This document shows, piece after piece, positions 7,602 through 16,763 of a DNA stretch of 64,000 nt. Under the pieces are notes generated by a model, which was not told where the DNA came from, made no database searches, and saw only the letters and a program-made list of their open reading frames with translations. The stretch is from Lyngbya confervoides BDU141951 (GTDB lineage Bacteria > Cyanobacteriota > Cyanobacteriia > Thermosynechococcales > Thermosynechococcaceae): assembly GCF_000817775.3 (NCBI RefSeq), contig NZ_JTHE03000103.1, positions 62,001 through 126,000 on the forward strand, read 5' to 3'. The translations under genes were made by a program, and so were the position numbers. Position 1 is the first letter of the stretch. Every line of letters begins with the position of its first letter.

Positions 7602-9719
7602 TTATGGCCGCACTTGCTTATAGTAAATCCCGCGGCCATTGGTTCCTATAAAGATTAACCCAATCTGTTGGGGACTCGCCTCCATGGTCCGGGGGCGAGC
7701 GCCAATGGGGGTCTTGGGTTCACTGATATTGGTCCAGGTTTGCCCCTGGTCGTTGGAGTAAAAAATGCCGGTTTCCCCCGTTGCCAGCGTGCCATAGAGA
7801 TACCACAGGGGAAAAGAGCTGCCCTCTGGACCTGGACCGATGGTAAACAGGGCAGCTTCTGCAACAGATTGAACCTGATCGAGGGTCTGGCCTCCATCGT
7901 TAGACCGGTACAGTCCAGCGTCTCCCAGGCTCAGCCAAAGCTGATCCGGCTGGCCAGCAAGGGTATGCAGCGCTGCTGGGTCAGTCTCTGGTAGATTCTG
8001 CTGTATGGGGGCAAAGGAGGCTCCGCCGTCTTCACTGCGGTAAAGGGTGCCCGCTGCAAAGTAGTAAAAGCGATCGCCTCTGTCGCCATCGGCGGCCAGG
8101 GGTTGAGTCCAGGTCCAGGGGCCTTCCGGCCCGACTGGTAAACCTTGCACCTGCTGCCAGGATGCGCCGCCATTCCCGGTCAAGAGGGCATTCCCCTGAC
8201 TGAGGACCACGATCATCCGTTCAGGGTTGTCGGCAGACATGGCGACCCTCAGCGGAAGTCCCTGGGAGGGGAAATTCGGCACCGTTGACCAGCTTTGTCC
8301 CCCATCGGCAGAGCGATAAATGCCAAAGGATTGATTCCAGCGTTTGCCGCCGACGCGCACGATTTCGAGGGGGTGATGGGCGCTGTAGGCAAAATCGTAG
8401 GTGTCGCCATCGACGGAATACAGTTGGGGGGGCCACCCCTGGGGACCCAGGCGTTGGCTGGGAAAGTGATCCAATCGGGGGTGGGCAAATCCATTAACAT
8501 CGGCCACTCCGCTCAGTAGTAAGGGACCTTGAGGCGGAGCCAGCAGGGAGAACACCACCACTTGCTCATGGCCTTGCTGTTGGTTTTCCCATCGGGCTGG
8601 ATGGGCCAGCAGGTTGGACGTTTTCCAAATTCCAAACCAATCGGTGAGCCAGACTTCCTGGGGACGACTGGGGTTGAGTTGCACCGCTGCCGTGTGGTCT
8701 CGGAAAAAACTATCGGGCCACCAGGGAACCGTATGATGGACTTGGTGTTGCGGCTGCTGCCAGGTTTGGCCTTGATCACGCGAGTAGAACAGTTCTGCGC
8801 TGCCGCGTTCGCCAACGCTGACCACAATCCAATTGGGGTCCCTTGGATGCACCGACAGACCGTTAAAGACCCGATCGCGGTATCCCTTTGGGGTAATGTC
8901 GCTCCAGCGATTTTGACGGGATTGACTCACCCCCGGAGCGCGATCGCTGGTGACGTACAGGGTGCTGTCGGAGGCGATGGCAAGCTTCATGGGATGGGAG
9001 GGACTCCCCTTCAGTCGGGTCCAGGTGAGTCCGCTGTCCCCAGACTCGTAAATCCCATCTCCATAGGCCCCCAGGACCACTCGCCCCTGAACCTGAGGAT
9101 CAAAGGTCAAGGCCAGTAGCCCCACGTCTGGGTCAGCCTGAGTTTGGAGCGATCTGACGGGCTTCCAGGTGAGGCCACCATCTTGCGATCGCCAGAGCCC
9201 ATCGGCGCGAGATCCAAACAATACCAGGTTCGAGTCATGGGGACTCACCACCAGGCGATGCCCGGCCCAACGCTTATCTTCATCGGACCGCATGCCAACA
9301 CGGAGATCAGAGGCTTGCCAGCTCTGCCCCTGGTCCTGGGATCGGAAAACGGTGCCGGGACCTTCGGAGGAATATTGACCCGCGGCTATCAGAACCACGT
9401 TGGGATTGTTCGGATCAAGGCCCAGGGCTTCGCCGCCGTAGTAGTTTTGTTGATCGCGGGTAAAGTGATCGGTGATCGCCAGCCAGCGATGGCCAGTCCG
9501 GCGATAGAAGCCGCCGTTGTCGGTGCGGATATAGACCAACTCCGGAACCTGAGGATGAATGTGAAGCCCCGTGACGTAGCCCCCCCCGCCAATGGCAACA
9601 TTCTGCCAGGTCTGGGGAAACTGGAGAGGTGGACGTAGCGTTGCCTCAGAGCTGCGGGAGCAGCCCCCCAACCACAGAGCAAGGACGGCGAATAGAAAGC
9701 TTCGCAGGGTCCGGGGCAT
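7602..9719 (-). CDS. GH74-like BNR-repeat lipoprotein (xyloglucanase family fold)
   Basis: A 705-residue exported lipoprotein. The start at 9719 gives a signal peptide ending in the lipobox LGGC with C20 as the lipidated cysteine, and AGGA lies seven bases upstream; the frame is open to 9965. The mature protein resembles family 74 glycoside hydrolases: WQNVAIGGGGYVTGL, then YIRTDNGG, GLDPNNPNVVLIAAGQY, and many Asp-box repeats of S-x-D-x-G-x-x-W type (SQDQGQSW, SQDGGLTW, SADGGQSW). Two aspartates align by motif with GH74 catalytic residues: D67 in RTDNGG and D407 in GVADVNGF. A Ycf48 or VPS10 beta-propeller is the alternative, but the N-terminal motif favours GH74. It sits between a GT4 gene and the receiver-Wzz gene, so an inferred role is cutting or editing the exported polysaccharide. 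Confidence 0.75.
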   Translation of the reverse strand: MPRTLRSFLFAVLALWLGGCSRSSEATLRPPLQFPQTWQNVAIGGGGYVTGLHIHPQVPELVYIRTDNGGFYRRTGHRWLAITDHFTRDQQNYYGGEALGLDPNNPNVVLIAAGQYSSEGPGTVFRSQDQGQSWQASDLRVGMRSDEDKRWAGHRLVVSPHDSNLVLFGSRADGLWRSQDGGLTWKPVRSLQTQADPDVGLLALTFDPQVQGRVVLGAYGDGIYESGDSGLTWTRLKGSPSHPMKLAIASDSTLYVTSDRAPGVSQSRQNRWSDITPKGYRDRVFNGLSVHPRDPNWIVVSVGERGSAELFYSRDQGQTWQQPQHQVHHTVPWWPDSFFRDHTAAVQLNPSRPQEVWLTDWFGIWKTSNLLAHPARWENQQQGHEQVVVFSLLAPPQGPLLLSGVADVNGFAHPRLDHFPSQRLGPQGWPPQLYSVDGDTYDFAYSAHHPLEIVRVGGKRWNQSFGIYRSADGGQSWSTVPNFPSQGLPLRVAMSADNPERMIVVLSQGNALLTGNGGASWQQVQGLPVGPEGPWTWTQPLAADGDRGDRFYYFAAGTLYRSEDGGASFAPIQQNLPETDPAALHTLAGQPDQLWLSLGDAGLYRSNDGGQTLDQVQSVAEAALFTIGPGPEGSSFPLWYLYGTLATGETGIFYSNDQGQTWTNISEPKTPIGARPRTMEASPQQIGLIFIGTNGRGIYYKQVRP

Positions 9720-9766
9720 GGATGAATCCTGAACGTCAACGTAAACCGGGAGCTTAACTTTAAAGA

Positions 9767-9791
9767 GGAGCCTATGACAGGAGCCTATGAC
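9767..9791. repeat. 13-bp tandem duplication at the GT4 3' end
   Basis: GGAGCCTATGAC occurs twice with a 13-base period, and the second copy covers the stop codon of the GT4 gene. It looks like a simple slippage duplication in the 65-base gap before the GH74-like gene. Confidence 0.6.
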
Positions 9792-10951
9792 TTGACCTGG
9801 GAGAGAGAGGGCTTCCGCGTTGGCCGTCGCGGTCGCGCTTTCCGATAGGCGGTCAGATTCTCCCCCACAATCCCCTCCCAACTGTGGTAATTCTTGACGT
9901 AGTGACGAGCGTTCTGTGCCATGAGTTGGGACTGTGATGGGTTGCCGAGGGCTTGATCGAGGCAACGTGCTAAATCCTCACAATTGCCCGCTTCAAAGAG
10001 CCAGCCTCGGTGATGATGTCCCAGGAGATACTGGTGGGGAGGAATGTTGCTCGCTAAGACAGGAATGCCTTCGCGCATGGCCTCAAGTAGCACCAGGGGC
10101 AGTCCCTCTAGATCGGAAGGGAGAACAAACAGGCCTGCGCCTCGCATCATTTCGGCCAGGCGCGCCCCCATCAACTCTCCGGTAAACACAACCTGAGAAT
10201 CTTCGATGGACTGTTCAACGAGCTGGCGAGCAAAGTAGGCAGTGTCGCTTGTCCCGCCCACAAACACCAGCTTATATCCATGCGGACGTAGACGCTGGAA
10301 AGCTTTTAGGAGCAGATCAGGGCGCTTTTCAGGCACAATGCGACCCACGAATAGAATGTATCGCCCCACCTGTAGCCCCATCGATCGCACGTAGGGAAAC
10401 TCTGGATCAGAGGGGGCATAGTGTGCTGGTGCTGTGGGAATGTAGCGCGTTTCGCGGTTATAGGTGGTCCAAAAATATTGATGAAGCGGCGGAGAGACCA
10501 CAATCAGCTCATGGGCAAAGTGGACTGCCAGGCGTTCGCCCCACCTTAGGAACCGCTGTGAGAGTTGATCCCATTTCTCCCGCTGCCAATCTAACCCATG
10601 GCAAGTTACCACAACTCTGGCATTACTGAACAGGCGGGGAATAAAGCAAAAAAAAGCCGGTCCAAGGGCATGGTAGTGCACAATCTCATAACGGCCGAAT
10701 AAACACAGGATCGAGGCCAAAAGGGCATTGAAAAAGGCGTCCATGCCCCCCCTGGGGACTGAGGGCAAGTTAATTACGCGGACGTCACGCTGGGTGTAAT
10801 GCCATTGTGACGTTTGGGTATATCGCTGCCTGGCAAAGAGATGGACGCGATGCCCCTCCCTCGCCATTGTGGGGTATATTTCTTGACAATAGTGCTCAAT
10901 TCCACCCTGAAAGGCAGGAATCCCCTTAGCGCCAATTACTGCAATTCTCAT
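9785..10951 (-). CDS. Glycosyltransferase family 4
   Basis: A 388-residue GT-B enzyme. The N-terminus (MRIAVIGAKGIPAFQGGIEHY) is the acceptor-domain glycine motif common in family 4. The C-terminal donor domain begins near residue 190 (RYILFVGRIVPEKRPDLLLKAF) and includes the E-x7-E motif region FVLPSDLEGLPLVLLEAM that binds the nucleotide sugar. It is first in the leftward operon with the GH74-like lipoprotein, receiver-Wzz fusion and Wzy-like protein, so it probably builds the repeat unit exported by that system. The specific sugar is unknown. The upstream 350 bases carry a set of 14-bp repeats. Confidence 0.9.
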   Translation of the reverse strand: MRIAVIGAKGIPAFQGGIEHYCQEIYPTMAREGHRVHLFARQRYTQTSQWHYTQRDVRVINLPSVPRGGMDAFFNALLASILCLFGRYEIVHYHALGPAFFCFIPRLFSNARVVVTCHGLDWQREKWDQLSQRFLRWGERLAVHFAHELIVVSPPLHQYFWTTYNRETRYIPTAPAHYAPSDPEFPYVRSMGLQVGRYILFVGRIVPEKRPDLLLKAFQRLRPHGYKLVFVGGTSDTAYFARQLVEQSIEDSQVVFTGELMGARLAEMMRGAGLFVLPSDLEGLPLVLLEAMREGIPVLASNIPPHQYLLGHHHRGWLFEAGNCEDLARCLDQALGNPSQSQLMAQNARHYVKNYHSWEGIVGENLTAYRKARPRRPTRKPSLSQVKS

Positions 10952-11301
10952 AAAAAGACTTATTTCGGACTGGAAAAATGAATCCGTGATCTACCCTACC
11001 CGCAAGTTGGCGACCTCTTGTGGAAAGAGTCAGCCCAAAGTCACCGTGTGATTTAGCTGTGATCTAGCTCATGTGGACCCTAGGATCTGAAAAAAAGGCA
11101 ATGTGATTGAAGCGAATTAATCAGACTATAGCCTTTCTCGGGGGCAGCGTCCAGAGAAAATGCATCGTCATTATCTGGACTTATTGTCGTTATAATCTGG
11201 GCTTAATGATCTGGGTTTCATGATCTGGGCTTGTTGGGGTGAACCTGGCCGTGAATCCCTGACTGAATGCGGGAGATCCGTTTAAGGGATCCGACGTGAT
11301 T
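10952..11301. promoter_or_regulatory. Upstream region of the GT4/GH74/Wzz operon
   Basis: This 350-base gap lies between the 3' end of the inositol-monophosphatase-family gene and the GT4 start, both leftward. It therefore holds the promoter of the polysaccharide operon. Apart from the repeat cluster at 11173-11236 I see no gene, terminator or clear promoter hexamers. Confidence 0.5.
11173..11236. repeat. Four copies of a 14-bp repeat (ATCTGGGCTTAATG type)
   Basis: Three head-to-tail units occupy 11195-11208, 11209-11222 and 11223-11236; a fourth related unit is at 11173-11186 after an 8-base spacer. All begin ATCTGG followed by A or G, then C/T-TT. The cluster is 220-280 bases upstream of the GT4 start, so it could be a direct-repeat operator. 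Confidence 0.7.
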
Positions 11302-12177
11302 CTAACTGGTGGTGCTGCGAATCGCTTCCAGAATTTGCTGATGTTCCAGGGGGGAGGTAGCAATGATAATTCCCTGAAAGCGTTTGTCTTTACAGTTACG
11401 CAAGGGGGGAAGCGGGTCTCCCTGGAGATCGCTCACCCAACAGCCTGCCTCCTGGGCTAAAAACGCGATCGCTCCCCCATCAATCCAGTTGCCTGCCGCC
11501 AACACCGCTGCGCTCAGTTCTCCTGATAGGATGCCGTTGACGTTAGGAATGGCAGTGTCTGCCCCATAGTCCTGGGCAATGGAAATAACCGTGAATTGAT
11601 CTTGCAGACGCTCAGCTAGATGCTGCATCCCGACTCCCAACAGCACCGTTGCCGGGGGAGGGGAAAGCTGGAGAGGCTGGCAGGCCTCCAGGGGCTGATC
11701 TAGCGTGCCCTGACGGGTTCCCTGCCCATGAAAGCTGTAAAAATATTCTCCCTTGGCGGGGCTGATGGCTAAAACGGCCTGATATTTCACCGCGTCCAGG
11801 ACTGCAAGAATGATCTGGAAATTGCTATGTCCGTCCAGGTAAAAGCGAGTTCCATCGATGGGATCAAGGGTTACCAGATAGTCATCGTCAAGGTTCGCTC
11901 CGAGTTCAATGGACCGAAAATAAGGGGTGTTAAAGCTTTGTTCATATTCCTCCCCGAAGAATCGCACCTCGGGAAATACACCGAGCAGAGCAACCTCCAC
12001 CAGCGTTTGGATCGATAGGTCGGCGTCGCTAAGGGCGGCGGCAAAAAAGTTGGGCATGTTTCCCTTGTCTGGCTGCGCTTGAATTTGGGCCTGAATACGG
12101 CAGGCGTAGGCAGCAGCGGACTGGAGCAGGGGAAACAGGGTGGCCAGAATCCTTTGGGGAGTGGGAGAAAGAAGCAT
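11302..12177 (-). CDS. Inositol monophosphatase-family phosphatase
   Basis: A 291-residue member of the lithium-sensitive phosphatase superfamily. The metal-site motifs are present: GEEYE (about residue 90), LDPIDGTRFY, and the C-terminal NWIDGGAIAFLAQEAG that replaces the usual W-D-x-A-A-G. The ATG at 12177 is the first ATG; a TTG at 12198 is possible, and neither has a good ribosome site. The family includes inositol-1-phosphatase, fructose-1,6-bisphosphatase and 3'(2'),5'-bisphosphate nucleotidase; sequence alone does not pick one, and the altered third motif argues against certainty. Confidence 0.8.
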   Translation of the reverse strand: MLLSPTPQRILATLFPLLQSAAAYACRIQAQIQAQPDKGNMPNFFAAALSDADLSIQTLVEVALLGVFPEVRFFGEEYEQSFNTPYFRSIELGANLDDDYLVTLDPIDGTRFYLDGHSNFQIILAVLDAVKYQAVLAISPAKGEYFYSFHGQGTRQGTLDQPLEACQPLQLSPPPATVLLGVGMQHLAERLQDQFTVISIAQDYGADTAIPNVNGILSGELSAAVLAAGNWIDGGAIAFLAQEAGCWVSDLQGDPLPPLRNCKDKRFQGIIIATSPLEHQQILEAIRSTTS

Positions 12178-12457
12178 ATGCACGCAAAGCGGTACCAACT
12201 ACTGGGGCGTTAATTGTGACAGGTCGACAGTTGTAAAGTCGTTTGTAACGAATTATGGGGGAACGAATTGAAAGAACTCCAGTGATTTTTAGAAGGAGAG
12301 GTGATTCCTAGGGCTGCGGGAGGGGACGGCAATGAAAACTCAATCATATTTTTAGAATTAAGGTATCTCAGAATACAGTTACTGGGATCAATTTAATTCA
12401 AGATTCACACCTATCGGGGTTAAAGAACGTTCTCTCAGGTCTCAAGCAAAGGCGGAT

Positions 12458-13888
12458 ATGCGGTTCCAGGATTACGATACGGCAGACTTTTTTGATGAGC
12501 TTTTTCAGTGTAAGAGCCAGCCCCGGCCTGAGTTTTGGCCCCTAATCAATAAAATCCATAGCCTTCCAGAGGGAGAGCTGCTGCGCCGTCAGCAGTCTGC
12601 TCAGCGGGCGTTGTTTCGTCTGGGTGCGACCTTTAATGTCTATGGCGATGACCAGGGACGTGAGCGCATCTTACCCTTTGATATCATTCCGCGGATTATT
12701 TCTGCTTCGGATTGGGAGTTTTTAGAACGGGGGTTGAAGCAACGGATCGAGGCCCTGAACCGTTTTATCAACGATCTATATCACGAACAAAAAATTATCC
12801 AAGATGGAATTATTCCTCGCGATTTAATTGAATCTTCCCAGGGCTTTTTGCCCGCTTGTCAAGGCCTAAATCCGCCGGGAGGCGTTTGGTGCCACATCAC
12901 AGGTACAGACATCATCCGCGATCGCGATGGCCAGTTTTATGTCTTAGAAGATAATTTGCGATGCCCCTCGGGCGTTTCCTACGTGTTGGAAAATCGCCGC
13001 GTGATGAAAAGCACCTTTCCGCAGATTTTCCAAGAAATGGCCATCCAACCGGTGGATCAATATCCGTCCCAGCTGTTGGAAACCTTGCTGAACTTGGTGC
13101 CTGAGTATATTTCCGATCCCACCGTGGCGGTTCTGACGCCAGGAATTTATAATTCCGCCTACTTTGAGCATTCCTACCTGGCGCAACAAATGGGGATTGA
13201 ACTGGTGGAAGGACGGGACTTGGCGGTGGTGGACGGTTACGTTCAAATGCGGACCACCCAGGGCCTGAAGCGCGTGGATGTGCTCTACCGTCGCATTGAT
13301 GACACCTTTCTAGACCCCCAGGTGTTCCGTCCGGATTCCACCCTGGGCGTGTCGGGGCTGATGGAGGTATACCGGTCCGGTCGATTGGCGATCGCCAATG
13401 CACCGGGCACAGGCGTTGCAGATGATAAGGTCATCTATGCCTACATGCCTGATATTGTGCGCTACTACCTGGGAGAAGATCCCATTTTGGCTAATGTGCC
13501 CACCTATCTGTGCTGGCGTGACCAGGATCTGGACTATGTGCTGAAGCACATTGACCAGCTTGTGGTCAAGGCTGCCAACGAAGCCGGCGGGTATGGCATG
13601 CTGGTGGGTCCACAGTCAACCCGCCTGGAGCAAGAGGAATTTAAGGATCGGGTCAGGTCTAATCCTCGCAATTATATTGCTCAGCCCACGCTGTGCCTGT
13701 CTCGGGTCCCCACCATTATTGACCAGCAATTCGAGGGCTGCCATGTGGATCTTCGTCCCTATGTTCTATTTGGGGACAGCATCTATGTTCAGCCGGGTGG
13801 CCTGACTCGGGTGGCCCTAAAGCGAGGATCATTGGTGGTGAACTCCTCCCAAGGGGGGGGAAGTAAGGATACCTGGGTGCTGTGTTAA
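12458..13888 (+). CDS. Circularly permuted ATP-grasp protein (DUF404/DUF407)
   Basis: A 476-residue protein of the circularly permuted type 2 ATP-grasp family. Characteristic stretches are FNVYGDDQGRERILPFDIIPRII (N-terminal), FYVLEDNLRCPSGVSYVLENR (acidic metal-site residues of the grasp fold), and LVVKAANEAGGYGMLVGP, a glycine-rich nucleotide loop. It starts at an ATG with AAGGCGG just upstream. It is followed 73 bases on by an alpha-E protein and then a transglutaminase-like protein, with the Anbu peptidase gene convergent to them. This set is a described conserved neighbourhood thought to make and cut a peptide-like product or tag; the substrate remains unknown. Confidence 0.9.
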   Translation: MRFQDYDTADFFDELFQCKSQPRPEFWPLINKIHSLPEGELLRRQQSAQRALFRLGATFNVYGDDQGRERILPFDIIPRIISASDWEFLERGLKQRIEALNRFINDLYHEQKIIQDGIIPRDLIESSQGFLPACQGLNPPGGVWCHITGTDIIRDRDGQFYVLEDNLRCPSGVSYVLENRRVMKSTFPQIFQEMAIQPVDQYPSQLLETLLNLVPEYISDPTVAVLTPGIYNSAYFEHSYLAQQMGIELVEGRDLAVVDGYVQMRTTQGLKRVDVLYRRIDDTFLDPQVFRPDSTLGVSGLMEVYRSGRLAIANAPGTGVADDKVIYAYMPDIVRYYLGEDPILANVPTYLCWRDQDLDYVLKHIDQLVVKAANEAGGYGMLVGPQSTRLEQEEFKDRVRSNPRNYIAQPTLCLSRVPTIIDQQFEGCHVDLRPYVLFGDSIYVQPGGLTRVALKRGSLVVNSSQGGGSKDTWVLC

Positions 13889-13961
13889 GCGGGTCACGGG
13901 CCTAGGCGGGTCAGGGGCTAGGTGGGTATGGTGTTAAGGGATTGTTTGGGGATTACTTTTT

Positions 13962-14948
13962 ATGCTCAGTCGGGTTGCAGACTCCATCTACTGGCTCAAT
14001 CGCTACATTGAGCGGGCTGAGAACGTGGCGCGCTTTGTTGAGGTTAATCTCAATCTCCTGCTAGATTTGCCCATGGGATTACAGGAGCAGTGGCAGCCTC
14101 TGGTGACCACCACCGGCGATCGAGCCGTGTTTGAGTCTCGCTATTCTGAGTTCACCGCCGATGCGGTGATGCAATTTTTAACCTTTGACGCTGAATATGA
14201 CAACTCGATTTTGTCCTGCGTGCGGGCAGCGCGGACCAATGCCCGTTCGGTCCGGGAAGCGATTTCTTCAGCCATGTGGGAGCAGGTTAACGATTTTTAT
14301 CTGATGGTTACCGAGGCGGCCCGGTCCCAGGAATCTCACTGGTCCCTTTCAGCCATCTCGGATTTTCTGGCCCAGGTGAAGCGGGCCAGCCATTCCTTTA
14401 ATGGCGTGATGGATGCGACCATGACCCACAGTGAAGGCTGGAACTTTGGCTGTATGGGGCGATATTTAGAGCGGGCCGATAAAACCTCTCGAATTTTAGA
14501 TGTGAAATATTACCTGCTGCTGCCCACCCCTGATCACGTCGGATCGCCCCTTGACGAACTGGGGTGGATGGCCTTGCTCAAATCTGCCAGTGCCTATGAA
14601 ATGTATCGCAAAAGTTTAAGCAGCTACCAGCATCGGATCACGCCTGCGGGGGTTGCGGCTTTTTTGATTTTAGATATCGCCTTCCCGCGATCGATTCGTT
14701 TTTGCCTGCTGGAGGCGGAGCGATCGCTCCATGCCATTACTGGCAGTCCCCTGGGGTTTTGGCAAAATGACAGCGAGCGCACCCTGGGACGGCTGCGATC
14801 GGAATTGGAATATGCCACCATTGAGGAAATTCTCCACCAGGGCATGCATGAATTTCTAGATCGGCTGCAACTCCAGATGAACACAGTCGATCGAACCATT
14901 TTTGAAACCTTCTTTTCCCTCGAGCCGATCATGGCTCAGTCCCAGTAG
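13962..14948 (+). CDS. Alpha-E domain protein (DUF403)
   Basis: A 328-residue mostly helical protein beginning MLSRVADSIYWLNRYIERAEN, the hallmark N-terminus of alpha-E proteins. Internal conserved pieces are RAARTNARSVREAISSAMWEQVN and the later GRYLERADKTSRILDVKYY. It follows the ATP-grasp gene and shares its last base with the GTG start of the transglutaminase-like gene (TAGTG), so the two are translationally linked. Alpha-E proteins almost always accompany the permuted ATP-grasp protein and may form a complex with it; its own activity is unknown. Confidence 0.9.
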   Translation: MLSRVADSIYWLNRYIERAENVARFVEVNLNLLLDLPMGLQEQWQPLVTTTGDRAVFESRYSEFTADAVMQFLTFDAEYDNSILSCVRAARTNARSVREAISSAMWEQVNDFYLMVTEAARSQESHWSLSAISDFLAQVKRASHSFNGVMDATMTHSEGWNFGCMGRYLERADKTSRILDVKYYLLLPTPDHVGSPLDELGWMALLKSASAYEMYRKSLSSYQHRITPAGVAAFLILDIAFPRSIRFCLLEAERSLHAITGSPLGFWQNDSERTLGRLRSELEYATIEEILHQGMHEFLDRLQLQMNTVDRTIFETFFSLEPIMAQSQ

Positions 14949-15811
14949 TGCGCTACCATATCCACCACACCACCACCTACACCTACAGCCAGGCGGTGAT
15001 TCTGAATCCGCATCGGGTAAGGCTTCAACCTCGCTGCGACCCCTTTCAAGTGCTAGAGCAAACTAGCGTCACCCTGGACCCGATCCCCCTGGGGCAGTCT
15101 GTAATTCTTGATGCTCTGGGAAATTCAATCCTACGTTGCTGGTGGTCTCCCAGACCAGTGGAGCGATTAACGGTCATGGCTCACTCCGTGGTTGTGACCT
15201 CCTGCACCAACCCGTTTAACTACTTGCTGGAGCCTTGGGCTACCCAGTTACCCTTTGACTATCCGCGATCGCTCCTGCCTGCGCTCTCTCCCTACCTGGA
15301 GTCCGAAGAACTTGGGGGCAGCCCCTCCGTGGCTGAATTTGCCCAAGATTTGATGCTGGAGCATCGACGGAACCCGCAGGAATTCCTGTTTGGTCTCAAT
15401 CAATATATTTACCACCACTGTCAGTATGTGAGTCGTTTGGAAGGTCCCCCCCAGCCGCCTTACTACACGCTGAAGCATCAATCGGGCTGTTGCCGGGATT
15501 TTGTCCTGTTGTTCATGGCAGCTTGTCGGGCCGTAGGATTAGCCGCCCGGTTTGTGAGTGGCTATGAACAGGGTGACCTCAAGCAGGAACAGACGCTCCA
15601 TGCCTGGGCAGAGGTGTACTTGCCGGGGGCAGGATGGCGAGGGTATGACCCTACCCTGGGTCTAGTGGTGTGCGATCGCCATGTCGCGATCGCGGCTCAT
15701 TACCGGCCCCTAGCGGCGGCTCCCATTGCCGGGACCCATCAAGGTCAAGCCAGTGCAACCTTGACCTCCAAGGTGCGGATTTTGACCGACGAGTTAGAGA
15801 TCAAGGTCTAG
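14948..15811 (+). CDS. Transglutaminase-like cysteine protease-fold protein
   Basis: A 287-residue protein with the N-terminal beta region of bacterial transglutaminase-like proteins (MRYHIHHTTTYTYSQAV) and a catalytic triad visible as C in GCCRDFVLLF, H in TLHAWAEVYLP and D in GYDPTLGLVV. The start is GTG overlapping the alpha-E stop by one base. It completes the ATP-grasp/alpha-E trio. In this neighbourhood the enzyme is thought to act as a peptidase or amidase on the product of the ATP-grasp ligase; that is a family-level inference. Confidence 0.9.
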   Translation: MRYHIHHTTTYTYSQAVILNPHRVRLQPRCDPFQVLEQTSVTLDPIPLGQSVILDALGNSILRCWWSPRPVERLTVMAHSVVVTSCTNPFNYLLEPWATQLPFDYPRSLLPALSPYLESEELGGSPSVAEFAQDLMLEHRRNPQEFLFGLNQYIYHHCQYVSRLEGPPQPPYYTLKHQSGCCRDFVLLFMAACRAVGLAARFVSGYEQGDLKQEQTLHAWAEVYLPGAGWRGYDPTLGLVVCDRHVAIAAHYRPLAAAPIAGTHQGQASATLTSKVRILTDELEIKV

Positions 15812-15837
15812 GGCAGGAACTCATCCCTAAAGAAAAA

Positions 15838-16632
15838 CTAAGCCGTGTAGATATTGCTGGGAGAAAGCCAGTTTCCCAGGTCATCCTCATCCTCAGCCAG
15901 CTCAATCCAGTCAATCTCAGGAAGGGACTGAAAGGCCCGGCGCAGCGACTTTTCCCAGGAAGTCCGAATTCTAATCAGGTAAGAATCTCCTTCCTTGAAC
16001 TGACAGCGACGGGTGAGCTTCAAGGTGTCCGCCTCATAGAGAGCTAAGTTAATGGGCGGTCCTACGGAAATATTGGACTTCATGGTGGAATCTAACGAGA
16101 GTAAGGCACATTTAGCTGCCTCATCCAGTTGGGTTTCCTCGTATTCAATGGTCCGGTCTAAGATTGGCTTGCCGTATTTAATCTCGCCAATTTGCAGGTA
16201 GGGAGTTTCCTTGGTTGCTCGCAGAAAGTTGCCCTGGCTGTAAATCATATAAAGTTCGGGCGACTCTCCCCTCACCTGCCCTCCTACCAGAAAGGAGCAG
16301 CTGTAATCAATATTGTCTCGATTCATCCAGTGTCGATTTTGATCTAGCACCTCCCGCGTTTGGCGGCCAATATAGTCGGAGATGTCGTGAAGAGTTGACA
16401 TGGCATTGAGATTGTCGGGCACCTGGTCCTTAATGTCGCGGCGAATCTTGGCCATAATCGTTTGGGTCATGGATAGATTTCCGGCAGTACAAATCAGGAG
16501 CACCCGCTCTCGAGGTAAGGACAAGTCGAAGAGCTTCTGTGCGCTGGAAACGTAATCTGCCCCCGCACTGGTCCGAGAATCTGCAGCCATTACCAGGCCA
16601 GCACGGGTAATGATGCCAAGGCAGTAGGTCAT
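15838..16632 (-). CDS. Anbu proteasome-like peptidase
   Basis: A 264-residue member of the Anbu (ancestral beta subunit) family of N-terminal nucleophile hydrolases. With the ATG at 16632 the protein begins MTYCLGIITRAGLVMAADSRT, so Met removal exposes Thr2, the expected nucleophile. K-type residues of the family follow in SSAQKLFDL. The frame is open to a TTG at 16650, but that extension would bury the threonine and I reject it. It is convergent with the ATP-grasp/alpha-E/transglutaminase genes, 26 bases apart, and lies downstream of shc on the same strand. Anbu proteins assemble into open helical or ring structures; the physiological substrate is unknown. Confidence 0.9.
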   Translation of the reverse strand: MTYCLGIITRAGLVMAADSRTSAGADYVSSAQKLFDLSLPRERVLLICTAGNLSMTQTIMAKIRRDIKDQVPDNLNAMSTLHDISDYIGRQTREVLDQNRHWMNRDNIDYSCSFLVGGQVRGESPELYMIYSQGNFLRATKETPYLQIGEIKYGKPILDRTIEYEETQLDEAAKCALLSLDSTMKSNISVGPPINLALYEADTLKLTRRCQFKEGDSYLIRIRTSWEKSLRRAFQSLPEIDWIELAEDEDDLGNWLSPSNIYTA

Positions 16633-16763
16633 AAGTTGTGCCAATCTCAAAGAGGTCTGACCCTATCCTAAACGACCCTGAAGGATAAAAATGCCGGCCG
16701 AATGGACCCAAAAAGCGTCAACTGGGCCTAGCAATGAAAGAAGGGCGGAGAGCCAGGCGCGCG

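Noticed and set aside
7602-9719. Assignment as Ycf48 photosystem II assembly factor
   Set aside because: BNR-type repeats are shared, but the length, the GGGG motif, the two catalytic-type aspartates and the polysaccharide operon fit GH74 better.
16633-16650. TTG start for Anbu six codons upstream
   Set aside because: It would hide the Thr nucleophile that family members expose after Met removal.
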